Counted from the first letter of the stretch, positions 1 through 12,089 are shown. The stretch is 64,000 nt of DNA from Flaccisagitta enflata (GCA_965153355.1 OZ231126.1:31310001-31374000); one strand, 5' to 3'. Program-made: numbers and translations. The notes: generated by a model not told the origin, from the sequence alone.

Positions 1-550
1 AGTAAATAAGCCTACTAATGTTACTCTTTTTCCATCCTTTGCAGATTAATGATGAATTGATTAGCATTACTTACCCTCTGGTTCCCTGAATGCCGAAATG
101 AGTTGAAGTTTCAGGTACTAAGCCTTCTAAAGATGTAAATTGATGTGCTAACGATTGCCGTTAATTATTACTGCTCATTGCCTAAGTTGTTAATGATTAC
201 TAATGATTGCTAATAAATTATTTCAGACCGTTAATTGCGTCGTCACTACTACTCCGGTTAGTAAGAAAGGGAGCGAGCGGGCACAATACACTATACAATT
301 TTTCTAAGTATTGGGCCAATACAATACCATACCAATACAATACAATATCTTAAAGAATTGTACCCAATACGTAATAATATTTTAATTCACTTAATAAAAA
401 ATCTTTGTTGGATCTTCAATGAATAGTTGAAGCTCTAACTAATTTTCTTTTTATATGCTTGATCAAAAAAGATTTTTTGAATATTTTCTTAACTTTCATA
501 TATCAATATTTTTTTTCATATACTTTTTATCTTTGCCTCTTTAGGTAAGT
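1..550. other. AT-rich non-coding DNA
   Basis: I see no exon or element boundary here. The stretch from about 285 to 375 is rich in the word CAATAC, which returns near 980-1075 in a hairpin context, so both may belong to one decayed repeat. Confidence 0.4.
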
Positions 551-745
551 CTCTTTGTCTGTGTTTGTCCTTGTGTGTGTGTGTCTGTGTGTGTGGGTGT
601 CTTTCTCTCTCTCTCTTTTTCTTTTTCCCTTTTTCTCCGTTATCATCTCTATTTATCTGTTTGTCAGTCTGTCTGTCTGTCTGTCTTTCTGTCTATCTGA
701 CTGTCTGTCTGTCTGTCTTTCTCTCTCTTTCTCTCTCTCTGAGTG
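551..745. repeat. Compound microsatellite TG / CTGT / CT
   Basis: The block runs from TGTG through CTGT units into CTCT. The same order of units recurs at several places in the window. Reading frames across it give only Ser/Leu/Cys/Val runs and are not genes. Confidence 0.9.
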
Positions 746-1015
746 TACTGACCCAGGATTAGATCTGAGAGAAAATCAATCTTTCCTCCTCCTCATCCTC
801 TTCATCTTCCAGATCTCATCCTCTTCTTCTTCATTTTTTTTCTGCACTTCCTAAAAAATTGATCTCTCCTGATCCTCCTCATCCACCTAACCTTATCCTC
901 TTCCTCTTCCCTACTTTTATTTTTCACCAGTTTGTTTGACCTTCCTAAGAATTCCACTAGTTTCTAAAAAAAAAAAAATATTGTATTGTATTGGGAAAAT
1001 AACAATACCCATAAT

Positions 1016-1039
1016 AAGTATTGGGTAAACCCAATACTT
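1016..1039. repeat. Short perfect hairpin around TATTGGG
   Basis: AAGTATTGGGT and ACCCAATACTT form 11-bp arms around a 2-base loop. Surrounding bases 978-1073 repeat the ATTGTATTGGG word in both orientations. It looks like the core of a decayed foldback element. Confidence 0.6.
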
Positions 1040-1580
1040 ATAAGTATTGTAAATACAATACAATACCCAATACGAATCGCCCCGCCTGTAATACCCCATT
1101 GCTAAGCCCTTGCAGTGAAACGATCTTTCTCTGATGTAACACACTGCCCCCCTCCCCGGTTCACTAAGCAAGAAATAAACAAGTAAAATGTAAGGGAGCG
1201 GACTTTTAGTTTATTTCTTTGCCAAAAATGTTTGAATATTTAAAGACATTTAAACTTAACAGAAAATAAAGTTAAAGTTGAACCGCGCCACGAGAGATGT
1301 CAATGGACTAACGAATTTCATCCATTCTAGGCGTATCTATGTTATTGCCAAATTGGAAATTAAAAAAAAAAAACATGAAGTGACCATCAATTCTTACCCG
1401 TTATAGGCGGATTGTCACTGTTCTAGGATAATAGGGAGGTGTAACTGGACGTAAATGCCTCTTTTTTCTTACTCGCGAGGCAAAAAAAATATACAGTTAA
1501 AACCCGCTCTAACGGATTATAAGAGATCAACAAATTTTAACTCCTATAGATGGAATTCTAACATTTCCAATTTAGGAAAA

Positions 1581-1682
1581 ACAAGACTAAGTAGGCCAAT
1601 AAGGTGCGACGTGTTACCCCACAGACCAACCGACCGACCGACCAACGGACACAGCCAGTTATAGAGGTGCTTTGTCGCACCT
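1581..1682 (+). mobile_element. Family C short element, copy 1
   Basis: The head AAGTAGGCCAATAAGGTG is followed by the 5' arm GGTGCGAC, a GACC tetranucleotide core, the word TATAGAG, and the terminal hairpin GGTGC-TTTGTC-GCACC, then an A-rich flank. The 5' arm GGTGCGAC is complementary to the 3' end of the hairpin (GTCGCACC). It has no coding capacity. Confidence 0.75.
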
Positions 1683-1957
1683 TAAAAGTGAAACATATTG
1701 AAGGGATAGTCAATTTGCATCAATGACAAGTGGAATTCTGTAAGTAGCGGTTCTGTTAGAGCGAGGTTCAACTGTAACTGGTAACAACTTTCTCTGCGTT
1801 TGTTTAGACAATAAAAGCTGGTGGAATAAAAGCTGGTGGCACGGACAAGAACAACTTGAATTGAAAATAAAAGCTTTTTTTCGTATTAAATGATGGTCAA
1901 ATAGAATATCGGAATATCGCCAAACAAACAAATTCCCAAGTTTGTCGGATTTCAATA

Positions 1958-2401
1958 ACACCTCTCACATAATTAGGCGAACTTTATTCAGTGGGTTGAA
2001 ATTTGACACAAAGAGAGCTAAAATATAGTACTTTCACAGACCGGGGCAGAATTTTGAACCTGGGGAAATGCGTGGCTCTAGGAAAGTGATGTCCCAAAAA
2101 TGCAGTGAAAGATTTTCACTGATTTTGACATGAAACATTTTGATAAACCTTAAATTTTACCGTGCAAAATGCAATAAAACATCAAATCTCAGATTCTTGT
2201 ATCACAGACGGACAAAAAGGAGTCAACAGTACCAAGAGACAGTCAGTGACAGCCGTGAGAAGTTACAAAACCCCTTGTCAAATAGGATGGTTTTAGGGAG
2301 AAATTTTTTTTGTAGAACCCTCATGGAAATGATATGCCTTAATATCATACTAAACCTGGACTCAATTACGATCCCAGTTCGCCTAATTTTGTGAGAGGTG
2401 T
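1958..2401. mobile_element. 444-bp MITE with TA target duplication
   Basis: The ends ACACCTCTCACATAATTAGG and its near-perfect reverse complement (ending GTGAGAGGTGT) face each other. TA dinucleotides at 1956-1957 and 2402-2403 fit a Tc1/mariner-type target site. No transposase is inside. Confidence 0.75.
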
Positions 2402-2559
2402 TAACTAAGAGGAAAGTAAACAAAACACGGGAAAAGGGGAAAGAACTAAAGAATGCCGATGCGGTATTTAAAGATTGAAGAGTATGAGGATCAAGTTAAA
2501 TAAAAGCGATACAGCAACTAAAGAGTTTTAAAGTTCATGACTTTAAAATAAGGGAGAGA

Positions 2560-2612
2560 CAAGATCGGATACACGGCTACATCAGTCGCGAGCAGGTGGA
2601 CTGGTGCCATAT
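2560..2612 (+). mobile_element. Family A fragment (head only)
   Basis: The family A head, with GGATACACGGCTAC and the arm GTCGCG, is recognisable, but no tetranucleotide core or terminal hairpin follows. This is a truncated copy. Confidence 0.55.
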
Positions 2613-3190
2613 TTGAGGTCACTTAAGTATTTCACCCTGATTTTAATCTTTTCATACTTGGAATTACAATGATCTAAGATCGTTTCTTGCATTTTCTCCA
2701 GAATTTTCGTTTATGACCTCATAAACGGGTATATCGCTCATTTCTTCATCGAGTTTTTAGGGCTGGATTGATTTTTAAGCTGCTACGTCATTCTTTTCTA
2801 TAGCGCAGCCAATCCTTTCTTTGGTGGTGATTGAATATGTTACGTCAGTCCTTTTGTCGCTTATTTCCAAACATAGAAGTGCGCATACGCGCCTCAATAA
2901 CCGATTATGCTTGTCCATTGGTTTGTCGGTCAGTCTAAAATGTTTGACAATCCACACAGTAGTTCTACTGGCCTACATGGCCTTAACCATACTTGAGGGC
3001 CTTGTTCTCATCTTTTACTACCGATTTCAATCGGTGTATTTTTCTATACATCCTCGCTCCTCTATGAGACATGTCCGTTTGTTGGTTGGTTGGTCGGTTG
3101 GTCACACAAACATTCAACTCCCAAAATCTGTAGTTCTGTCAACAGAAGAGCAGTCAACATCTCAAGTCTTTCGTACATTTGACCATTCTT
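2613..3190. other. Unique-looking sequence, no gene recognised
   Basis: Bases 2821-3190 have an open frame running into the CATT repeat, but the peptide resembles no family I know and has no splice context. I see nothing else. Confidence 0.3.
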
Positions 3191-3480
3191 CCATTCATTC
3201 ATTCATTCATTCATTCATTCATTCATTCATTCATTCATTCATTTATTCATTCATTCGTTCATTAATTATTTAGTTCTTTAGTTCATTCATTCATTCATTT
3301 ATTCATTCATTCATTCATTCATTCATTCATTCATTCATTCATTCATTCATTCGTTCATTCATTAATTCATTCATAAGTTCATTCATTTTCATTCATTCAT
3401 TCACTCATTCATTCATTCATTCATTCATTCATTCATTCATTCATTCATTCATTCATTCATTCATTCATTCATTCATTCAT
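3191..3480. repeat. CATT/ATTC tetranucleotide array
   Basis: An almost uninterrupted ATTC array with scattered variants (GTTC, TTTATT) fills this stretch. No flanking element boundary is visible. Confidence 0.95.
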
Positions 3481-3675
3481 AGAATCGTTTATTCCTAAGA
3501 AACGTTCATAAAATCAAAAAAAGGGTTATAAAGAAAAAAGATTCATTTTTCCGTTTTATATTCGGTTCTCTGAAATCTCGATAAGCAGAAGCTGTAACAT
3601 GGGATTTTTCATAAACGAAAATTCCGCTTCCAAACGAAAAATCGATTGTAATTCGCACTCGATTCAGGGTGATTT

Positions 3676-3733
3676 GGGCAGGAGCGGCGAGGCCAAAGCC
3701 CGCAAAATCGTCAAACGGACCGACGGACAGACC
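3676..3733 (+). mobile_element. Family A fragment (internal part)
   Basis: GGGCAGGAGCGGCGAGGCC followed by a short GACC/GACG core matches the middle of family A. The terminal hairpin is missing. Confidence 0.45.
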
Positions 3734-3882
3734 ATGCGTTTAAAAAAAAAGAGTAATAGAGCAACAATGTGAAATACTGTATATGGATTGGCCGAGGGAA
3801 AAAAACAAGTGAAAAAGAAGAAAAATCAAGTAACAGGGTGGAAAAAAGGAGAAAAAAAAACAAAAGAAAAAGAGCGAGGGAG

Positions 3883-4007
<125 letters not shown>

Positions 4008-4139
4008 AAAGAAAGAATAACTGAGTAACAGAGTAGAAACCTTTTGTTTACCTTTGGGAATCCGGGTAATGAATCCCATGAAGATTCAAACCACTGATAA
4101 GTGTCTTGTTTTCATTTCTATGCTCAAACTCTTTCTCTC

Positions 4140-4218
4140 TTTGAGTCTGTATCTTTGTCTGTCGGTCTGTCTGTCCATTTCTCTGTCTGTTTCTCTGACC
4201 CCTCTGTCTTTCATTCAT

Positions 4219-4308
<90 letters not shown>
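4140..4308. repeat. Compound CTGT then CT microsatellite
   Basis: CTGT units give way to a pure CT run near 4256. The order is the same as at 551-745 and 6185-6348. Confidence 0.95.
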
Positions 4309-4311
<3 letters not shown>

Positions 4312-4546
4312 TTTTGTTTATCTTAGTTTGGTTATTACCTCGGTCCGAGCAGCTCGCTTTCTCTTCCATACAATGACATGTGCGGTTTTTACATTTCACG
4401 CTTTTCAGTTGTGTATACCGACCGACTTTTGCAATCTTTTCACAAGTAATCCTTTGAACTTTATTTTTCATTTTTTGTTGCACATGTCCTATCTCTTGAT
4501 ATACGATTGCTTCGGTCCGTCTGTTACTTCAGTGCTTTCTCTGTAA

Positions 4547-4626
4547 TGATTCATAATTACAATTTACATAAAATGCTTCCAAATGCTGATTCATAATTAC
4601 AATTTACATAAAATGCTTCCAAACGT
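4547..4626. repeat. 40-bp direct repeat, two copies
   Basis: TGATTCATAATTACAATTTA starts at 4547 and again at 4587. The two 40-base copies are nearly identical and directly adjacent, so this is a recent tandem duplication. Confidence 0.85.
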
Positions 4627-4689
4627 TGATTCTTATTAGAAGTTAGATCCTTGATTGATTTGTCACGCATGACACAACTTACAGATGAA

Positions 4690-5355
4690 TGAGTGATTCT
4701 TACGCCTTTGCCAACACAGCCTCAATGCTTTTCCTTTTTTGAGTCTTATTGCAATTACCGAGATTGTAAACACTAGACAGCATCATTGCCCTTGTCAATG
4801 TTGAGAAAACCGTCTTAATAATCTTACTAACATTGCAAACGTAGTATCAAAACACTGCGACTTTACCCACCACGGCTGCAATGATGTTACCATTTACCAA
4901 CACTGAAAACACAGTCTCAATGCTGTTACAGACACAGCAAACACATGTCATCCCAGTAAACACAGCTGCAAGGCCTTTAAATACACTGCAAACACAGCCT
5001 CAATGCCTCAACCGATACAGCAAACACATGTCATCTCAGTAAACATAGCTGCAAGTCCATTACCAACACTGCAAACACAGTCTCAATGCCTCAACCAACA
5101 CAGCAAACACATGTCATCTCAATAAACACAGCTGCAATGCCTTTACCAACACTGCAAACACAGCCACAATGCCTCAACCGACGCAGTAAACACATGTCAT
5201 CTCAGTAAACACAGCTGCAAGGCCATTACAAACACTGCAAACACAGCCTTAATGCCTTTTCCGTCACAGCAAACAGAGATTTAATAACCCTGTCAACTCA
5301 GTTAACACAACTGCAATGCCTTTACCAACACTACAAACACAGCCTCGATGCCCTT
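4690..5355. repeat. 83-bp satellite built from shorter subunits
   Basis: The marker word CATGTCAT recurs at 4944, 5027, 5110 and 5193, an exact 83-base period. Each unit is made of related pieces of about 28 bases containing CTGCAAACACAG or CAGCAAACACATG followed by TCAATGCC. Edges at 4690-4860 and 5260-5355 are diverged, the usual pattern for an array homogenised in its centre. Confidence 0.85.
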
Positions 5356-6184
5356 GCTCTAAAGGACAACATCGCGATTTGCCACTGAGATGTTTGGGAA
5401 CGAAAGCGGGAGCTCAACAGTCATCGTTTCAAGCTGCGGGATGAATATTCCCAAATAGGAACGTCAGCTTTCATTTTATTACGTAAGAATTCCGGAAACT
5501 GAAGTTTTAAAGAATTATCATTTTTTCTTTTGGTTCAGACTACCCTCTTTAAATCAAAATGTGATGGAGACTTACTCAGCTTGAGTAAGAAGTCTTGTAG
5601 AGTGGCTAGTCCGCGACTGAAATCAAACACAAAAGATACTTTATATTTGCAAAGCATGTACAGTAAAAGCTTGCTGTAAAAAAACCACCAGTTAAGAAAT
5701 TCTGCCCATAGTATATGTCAAATCATAGTTGTAGTAAGCCTCTAGGCCTCGATTTTGAGGACTGGGGCTGAGGACTTCGAAGGTTGTTTTTTTTCCTAAA
5801 GGCTATAAGCTGAGCTTGAGGCCAGACTGAGGCTTAAGTTGTAGACATTGTTGTTAAGATCAAAGCTTGAAAGCAGGCTTGAGGGTTGAATTACTGTTTC
5901 AGTACAAGCTTAATACACCTCAAAGGGGTTGCTATCCTTTTCTCTCTAAAAAGGGCAAGGGTTCGCTGACGATAGCCGATCCTTGTATGCTTAAATTCTT
6001 CTTGTCCTATTTTTTCATTTACTTTCTTTTTTTTTTCTGGTTCTTTCGTTTCTAGTTTCTTGCTTTATTACGCAGTTTTCGTTCTCTTCCTCCTAAAAAG
6101 TCGCTGTTTGTAGCATGTTAATGGGGTCTCACCAAGGGCTTCCAACCCTGGGAATCCGTCCCTTTGACTGTCCTCTGGTCTGTT
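5356..6184. other. No gene recognised
   Basis: Low-copy-looking sequence. Bases 5738-5880 contain loose repeats of the word GAGGCTTGAGG or similar. I find no splice-supported coding frame. Confidence 0.3.
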
Positions 6185-6269
6185 TGACACTCCTCTGTCT
6201 GTCCGCCTGTGTGTCTGTGTGTGTGTCTGTGTGTCTGTCTGTGTGTCTGTCTGTGTGTCTGTCTGTCTT

Positions 6270-6348
<79 letters not shown>
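6185..6348. repeat. Compound TG / CTGT / CT microsatellite
   Basis: TGTGTCTG units pass into CTGT and end in a CT run from about 6309. Both-strand frames across it are artefacts. Confidence 0.95.
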
Positions 6349-6350
<2 letters not shown>

Positions 6351-6697
6351 TTTCCATAAAGAAGAGTTCTGGGTTAAAGAAGCGAATTTTCTTTTTTTGC
6401 AGCTTTGGAAAGAAATGTCGTTAAAGCACTTAGGGTCAGTTATAATGGGGAGAAATAGTCAGCTCTCGCTGGTCTTGAGGTTTTCTTTCTTTCTATTCTT
6501 CTGGCTGTCCCTGCCCCTCCCTCTTTCTCTCTGTCTGACTGTCCTTCTATTAGCACGTCCTATTGTCTGTCTCATGGGCGTGTGTTTCTTTCTTGGGAAT
6601 CACTGAAGCTTGTCCTGTGAAAGGAGTAAAGTTCTTGCCGCTACCAAGTGTAATTCAAGAAAATGAAGCATTTTTTTTGCCTCTTTTGTATCTAACA

Positions 6698-7405
6698 TTA
6701 ACTGAAGTGTATAAAATAAAATGTATTACCCGTCTTGAGCTGAATTCCGAGAGCAGTTTGGTCCAATGAAAATACCAAAAGTATGTGAAGTACCAGCAAA
6801 GCAGATCTCAACGATTTGAAAGTTGGAAATTTAGTAGTTGATGATGGTGATGGTGATGGTGATAGTGATGGTGATGGTGATGGTGATGGTGATAGTGATA
6901 GTGATAGCGATGGTGATGATGAAAGTGATGGTGATGTTTTTGATGAGGATGTGGAAAATGACGTTGTTCTTGTTCTTAAGCATGATAAGAGTTGAATGAA
7001 GTCCAAATTTGGTTCTTCTGTATGACGAGAAATTTCTTTTTGAACACTTAAGAACAGGCGCCACAGAGGTATAACAAATTTTCCCATATTAGACACATCA
7101 GAATTTATTCCATCTTTGAGAAGGACTCTTCTAGATGGGCTGTTATCGTTGTTTCGCTGGTAAACATGATCTTGCTTGTTTTTGTCAAAGATTACTCTAA
7201 GAAATTGTTTTCTCCGCCGTAAAAGTAAAAGTTTTCTCTTTCGAGGTTGGATGTTGCCATTTGGCAAAACTTTTTCACTTTTTCCATTCATAGTTTGTTT
7301 ACACAATTGTTGTAATTGTTGATATTGTTTTAAGTTTAGAGCTTCCACCATATTGATCAACGAAAAGAATTTCACCGTCGAGAAAAGAACGCCATTTGTT
7401 TTCAA
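6698..7405 (-). CDS. Hypothetical ORF of 235 codons, doubtful
   Basis: This open frame begins with MKTNGVLFS and includes about 140 residues of ordinary composition with a basic cluster (RKRKLLLLRRRK), followed by a Ser-Pro repeat encoded by the GGTGAT microsatellite at 6838-6945 and a hydrophobic tail. I recognise no family. No clear splice signals define it. It may be a real single exon or a chance frame next to the large TTG repeat. Confidence 0.2.
   Translation of the reverse strand: MKTNGVLFSTVKFFSLINMVEALNLKQYQQLQQLCKQTMNGKSEKVLPNGNIQPRKRKLLLLRRRKQFLRVIFDKNKQDHVYQRNNDNSPSRRVLLKDGINSDVSNMGKFVIPLWRLFLSVQKEISRHTEEPNLDFIQLLSCLRTRTTSFSTSSSKTSPSLSSSPSLSLSLSPSPSPSPSLSPSPSPSSTTKFPTFKSLRSALLVLHILLVFSLDQTALGIQLKTGNTFYFIHFS
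6838..6945. repeat. GGTGAT hexanucleotide array
   Basis: GATGGTGATGGTGAT units with GATAGT variants. Confidence 0.9.
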
Positions 7406-7595
7406 ACGATGCCAAAATCTGGATAATCAAAAAGACATTTTTGTTTCTAGTTGATAATAGATTGTGCCTCGTCTTGGTTGGAGAGAGCGTCGAGAAATCA
7501 GTTGTTGACTTTTTTGATCGGACGAAACTAGATAAAAAAATGTACTCAGGGTTTATTGTTTGGTCGTCTGTCTCACGGATCATCAGCTCCCTTTT

Positions 7596-7597
7596 CA

Positions 7598-7654
<57 letters not shown>

Positions 7655-7685
7655 CGTTGTCGTTGTCGTTGTCGTCGTCGTCGTC

Positions 7686-7772
<87 letters not shown>

Positions 7773-7804
7773 CGTTGTCGTTGTCGTTGTCGTCGTCGTC
7801 GTCT

Positions 7805-7901
<97 letters not shown>

Positions 7902-7947
7902 CGTCGTTGTCGTCGTCGTCGTCGTCCTCGTCGTCGTCCTCGCCGTT

Positions 7948-7982
<35 letters not shown>

Positions 7983-8006
7983 TGTTGCTGTTGTTGCTGT
8001 TGCTTA

Positions 8007-8045
<39 letters not shown>

Positions 8046-8113
8046 CGTCGTCGTCGTCGTTTTTGTTTTGTTTTTGTTTTTGCTTTTGTTGTTGTTGTTG
8101 TTGTTGTTGTTGC

Positions 8114-8150
<37 letters not shown>

Positions 8151-8183
8151 GCTGTTGTTATTATTATTGTTGTTGCTGTTGTT

Positions 8184-8249
<66 letters not shown>

Positions 8250-8278
8250 TGTTGTTGTTGCTGTCGTTGTCGTGTCGT

Positions 8279-8321
<43 letters not shown>

Positions 8322-8450
8322 TGTTGTTTTGTTGTTGTTGCTGTTGCTGTTGCTGTTGTTGCTGTTGTTGTTGTTTGCTATTGCTGTTGCTGTTGTTGTT
8401 GTTGTTGTTGTTGTTGTTGTCGTCATCGTCGTCGTCGTCATTGTTGTTGC

Positions 8451-8507
<57 letters not shown>
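7596..8507. repeat. 0.9-kb TTG/TCG/CTG trinucleotide field
   Basis: Blocks of pure TTG alternate with TCG blocks and mixed TTGCTG blocks. The transition TTG to TCGTTG to TCG occurs at least three times in the same order (near 7652-7684, 7772-7804 and 8005-8060), suggesting that a composite unit was duplicated. Frames on both strands stay open for hundreds of codons only because no unit contains a stop; they are not credible proteins. Confidence 0.95.
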
Positions 8508-9297
8508 ATCCTCTCTTTTGGTCTCTTCTGTAGAGGCCAAAGGCGTTTGCCAATCTTAATGAGGTGCGACCAAGAATTCTTCAAGGCTGATTTGTAAACT
8601 CCGATACTTTTCCTCACCTTCAATTTTTTTTTCTTTTTTTGTGTATATTTCTCCTTCTTTCTCTTTGTGCATGTCTGTGACTTTCTTTGTCTGTCTCTTC
8701 GTTTTAGTCACTTATTTTGTCCGTCTGTTTCTCTGCCAATCATTTTGTCTATTATGAATTCAAAATATTCGGTTCATTCACATATCTTTTTGCCACATCT
8801 TATCACTGGTTACTTTCATTTTCCCTCTTTTTTTTTTCTTCCTTCTCTATCTCTCCCTTTCTCACTCTCATATTTTCCTATTTTCTTTCGTTAATCTATA
8901 TGCAAATTCTGTCCCGTGCTGCGAGAATCTCACAACTCGGTCACAGTAAACAGAATCTGACGAATTGCTGCCCTTATGGTATATCTCGGTCACAGGCTTA
9001 CCGTAAACTGAAACTGACGAAATTCAAACTCATGAAGTTCAGTCAAAGGAAAAAGAATCTGATAAAATATGACTTTTGCTAGTTTCTCTCAACTCCACCT
9101 GATCTCATGTTCTTTGAGTTGTGTGAGTTCTCAGAACTTAGTCACAGTTAAGAGAAGCTAAGACCATTGTCTCATTTATTTTACCCACAATTTTTTCCCT
9201 TGGCCTATTTGTTTTTGTTCTGTTTTTGCAACCGGACCAGTTTTGTACTGTCCATTTGTGCTTAGTCCCTTCCTGTATAGAACATCTTTGGTTTGCC
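8508..9297. other. No gene recognised
   Basis: Pyrimidine-rich sequence to about 8890, then loose repeats of CGGTCACAGTAAAC-like words (8937-9160). No coding frame can be supported. Confidence 0.3.
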
Positions 9298-9904
9298 CTT
9301 TTGGGCAGCGGCCCTGAGGCTCAATTTCCAGCCTTAAAGGTCAAATCCCAGTCTCAAGGCTCTAATCCTAGCTTTTAGGCTCAAATTCCAGCCTTGAGGC
9401 TTAAATCCCAGCCTCAAGGCTCATATCCCAGCTTTGAGGCTCAGTTACCAGCCTCAAGGCTCAATTCACAGTGTTGAGGCTTCCATCCCAGCTTTGAGGC
9501 TTCAATCCCAGCCTTGGGGCTTCAATCCCAGCCTCAAGGCTCAAATCCCAGCTTTGAGGCTCGGTTCCAAGCCTAAAAGCTCATTTGACAGCGTTGAGGC
9601 TCAGCCTCAAGGCTCAAATCCCAGCCTCCAAGCATGGAGACTTAATTTCCAGCTTTGAGACTCAATTCCCAGCTTCGAGGCACAAATCCCAGCCTCAAGG
9701 CTCAAATTCCATCCTCAAAGCTCAAATTCTGGTCTTGAGGGTCAAATCCCAGCATCAAGGCTCAAATCTTAGCCTCATGCCTAAAGGCATACCGAGCATA
9801 GGTCATCGGCCCCTTCAGGGCTGCTGCCCCTCTCACCATCACACATCCACATACACTCACATAGGGGCAACGGGTACCGCTGACCATCTAACGCTTTTGC
9901 GACT
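9298..9904 (+). mobile_element. Family D element, copy 1, minisatellite core
   Basis: The left end TTTTGGGCAGCGGCC leads into a core of about twenty 20-bp units (GAGGCTCAAATCCCAGCCTC type, 9320-9780). The right side carries GGTCATCGGCCCC...GGGCTGCTGCCC, then GGGTACCGCTGACCAT, then the mini-hairpin CGC-TTTT-GCG followed by GACT. It has no coding capacity. Confidence 0.75.
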
Positions 9905-9920
9905 TTTTTTCCTGTATTTG

Positions 9921-10512
9921 CTTTTCGGCAGCGGCCCCGAAGGGGTTGATGACCTATGCTTTCACACATAAGGGGAATTTTCTCCTCCTCCCTCTTCTCC
10001 TCCTTCTCCTCCGACCGTCCCCCCTCAACTCAAATCCTAGCCTTGAGGCCCAAATCCCAGCCTTGAGGCCCAAATCCCAGCCTGAAGGCCCAAATCCCAT
10101 CCTCTAGGCCCAAATCCCATCCTTGAGGCCCAAATTCCATCCTGGAAGCCCAAATCCTCTCCTAGAGGCCCAAATCCCATCCTCGAGGCCCAAATCCCAT
10201 CCTCAAAGCCCAAGTCTCAGCCTTGAGGCCCAAAGTCCAGCCTAAAGGCCCAAATCCCAGCCTCGAGACCCAAATCCCAGCCTTGAGACCCAAATCCCAG
10301 CCTCAAGACCCAAATCCCATCCTCGAGGCCCAAATTCCAGACAGAGGAGATGGAGGAGAAGGAGGAGGAGAACAAGGAGAAAATTCCCATATGTGTGAAA
10401 GCATAGGTCATCAACCCCTTCGGGGCCGCTGCCCTGCTCCCTCCTTCAACTTCAAGCACAACCTACTTAGGCAGGGCACGGGTACCGCTGACCATCTAAC
10501 GCTTTTGCGACT
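9921..10512 (+). mobile_element. Family D element, copy 2, minisatellite core
   Basis: Starts CTTTTCGGCAGCGGCCCC and carries inverted repeats that run through GACCTATGCTTTCACACAT and a TCC/GGA tract. The core (10021-10345) is a 20-bp array of the GAGGCCCAAATCCCAGCCT type. The right end has the stem GCCCTGC...GCAGGGC, then GGTACCGCTGACCAT and CGC-TTTT-GCG-ACT. It sits only 16 bases from copy 1. Confidence 0.8.
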
Positions 10513-10603
10513 ATTTTCTTTACCATCATCACAAATAAAATCATTCAAACTGAATCACAGCATCGACTTTGAAAGAACCACTGCTCCTAAGAAAAATTAA
10601 AAC

Positions 10604-11235
10604 AGGTCGCCCAAGGGCAATAAGAGGTCAGCGATACCTGTTGGCCTGCTTTGCATTATTGTGAATTTGAGTGAGGGAAAGCAGGGCAGCGGCCTCGAAG
10701 GGGACACAACCCTGTAAAATACAGGGGGTTTTTTGTTTGTCCGTCCGTCCAAAGATTTGAGGTTTGAAGAGGCTAATTTGAGGACTGAGAGGCCAGACAT
10801 GAGGTCTGAGAGGCCTGAATTGAGATTTTATGTCTTAATAAGCAAATTATAGGGCCAGAAAGGCTGTTGAGGACTGATTTATGCGTGAAAGAACTAATTT
10901 AAGGCTTAGATGGCTGATTTGAGACCTGAAAGGGCTGACCAAAGGCCTGCATCAGCTGATTGGAGGCCTGAGAGGCCTAATCTGAGGTCTGAGAGGCCTG
11001 ATATGAGGTCTGGGAGGCCCGATATGAGATCTGAGAGGCCTTCTTTGAGGTCTGAGAGGCCTTATTTCAGGCCTGAGAGGCCTGATTTGAAGCCTGAGAG
11101 GCCTGATTTAAAGCCTGAGAAGCCTGATTTGAGTCCTGACCAGGGGGGGACAGACGGCGGACGAACAAACAAACGAGCAAAAGTCCCCCTGTGTTCTACA
11201 GGACTTCATCCCCTTCGGGGCCGCTGCCCAAAAAA
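10604..11235 (-). mobile_element. Family D element, copy 3, inverted
   Basis: The left end is the mini-hairpin GCCC-AA-GGGC after AGGTC, then GGTCAGCGATACC. The inverted repeats include CTGTAAAATACAGGGGG and CCCCCTGTGTTCTACAGG. The core (10760-11140) is a 20-bp array of the GAGAGGCCTGATTTGAGG type. It ends GGGGCCGCTGCCCAAAAAA. Confidence 0.8.
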
Positions 11236-11476
11236 TGATGCGGGGTCACAATTTCGTTGCGAACGTCGTTATGAACAGGGGCGTCCAACGCCCACAGGGG
11301 CGTCCAACGCCCATCCACACCCCACGTCCCCCAGCCCACACAAACACATACACCAAGACCATTGAAACGCTTGTTTTCCCACTTTTTGACTGGTCCTCAT
11401 GGACGGACCAAAAGACGGACCAATGGATGGATCAACGAACAGATAAAGCCTCTTATAGAGTTACATGTCCGCAACT
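11236..11476 (+). mobile_element. Family B short element, copy 1
   Basis: The head GCGGGGTCACAATTTCGTTG lies directly against the end of D copy 3. A GACGGACC core and TTATAGAG follow, then the hairpin GTTACATGTCCGCAAC and TAAAA. The internal CCAACGCCCACAGGGGCGT unit is duplicated. Confidence 0.8.
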
Positions 11477-11748
11477 AAAAACTACCGTTTCCCTTTGATT
11501 TGCGCCTGAGGCGCTGACAAAATGGAAATGATATTGCTTTTGCCCCTTAATTAGCGCCCTCAAATGTACTACAAAAAAGCCCGACCGGGCAAAGATGCGT
11601 CCGGACAGTGACTCAGAGTGTATTGAGACAGAGAGACAGATGGACGATCTGACAGATGAGATGACAGAGTAGTTTGTCGATCATTAAAATTCAGTGTAGA
11701 TTGTAGAATATCACCATGGCCAAAACAGCCAAAAAACGCGGTTTTTGC

Positions 11749-11890
11749 ACGGACGGACGGACGGACGGACAGACGGACGGACGTTTGGACAGACGGATAA
11801 ACGGACGCACAGATGGACAGACGGACGGACAGACGAACAGACAGGATGGATGGACGGACAGACGGGCGGACAAACCCTCTTATAGAGATG
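11749..11890 (+). mobile_element. GACG array, probable family B remnant
   Basis: A GACG/GACA tetranucleotide tract is followed by CTCTTATAGAGATGCG, the conserved word before the family B hairpin, but the hairpin itself is decayed. The head is not recognisable. Confidence 0.55.
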
Positions 11891-11968
11891 CGTTCCTGAC
11901 GGACACATCTAAAAATATAAAATGACGAAATCGCTGGAGACTTAAAAGTGGAGATTTATTTGAAACGA

Positions 11969-12089
11969 GGCCAAGTAGGCCAATAAGGTGCACCGTGAGG
12001 ATCGTCAAAAGAACGCGTTACCGACCAACCAATAGACCGACCGACTAACCAACGGACACAGCCAGTAATAAAGGTGCTTTGGCGCACCT
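11969..12089 (+). mobile_element. Family C short element, copy 2
   Basis: Head CCAAGTAGGCCAATAAGGTG, GACC core and terminal GGTGC-TTTGGC-GCACC then TAAAA. Both arms show the same single-base differences from copy 1 less well, so it is an older copy. Confidence 0.75.

Noticed and set aside
7396-8597. Open frames of more than 300 codons on both strands (poly-Val, poly-Leu, poly-Cys, poly-Thr, poly-Asn).
   Set aside because: They consist of a stop-free trinucleotide repeat read in every frame; no ordinary coding sequence is attached.
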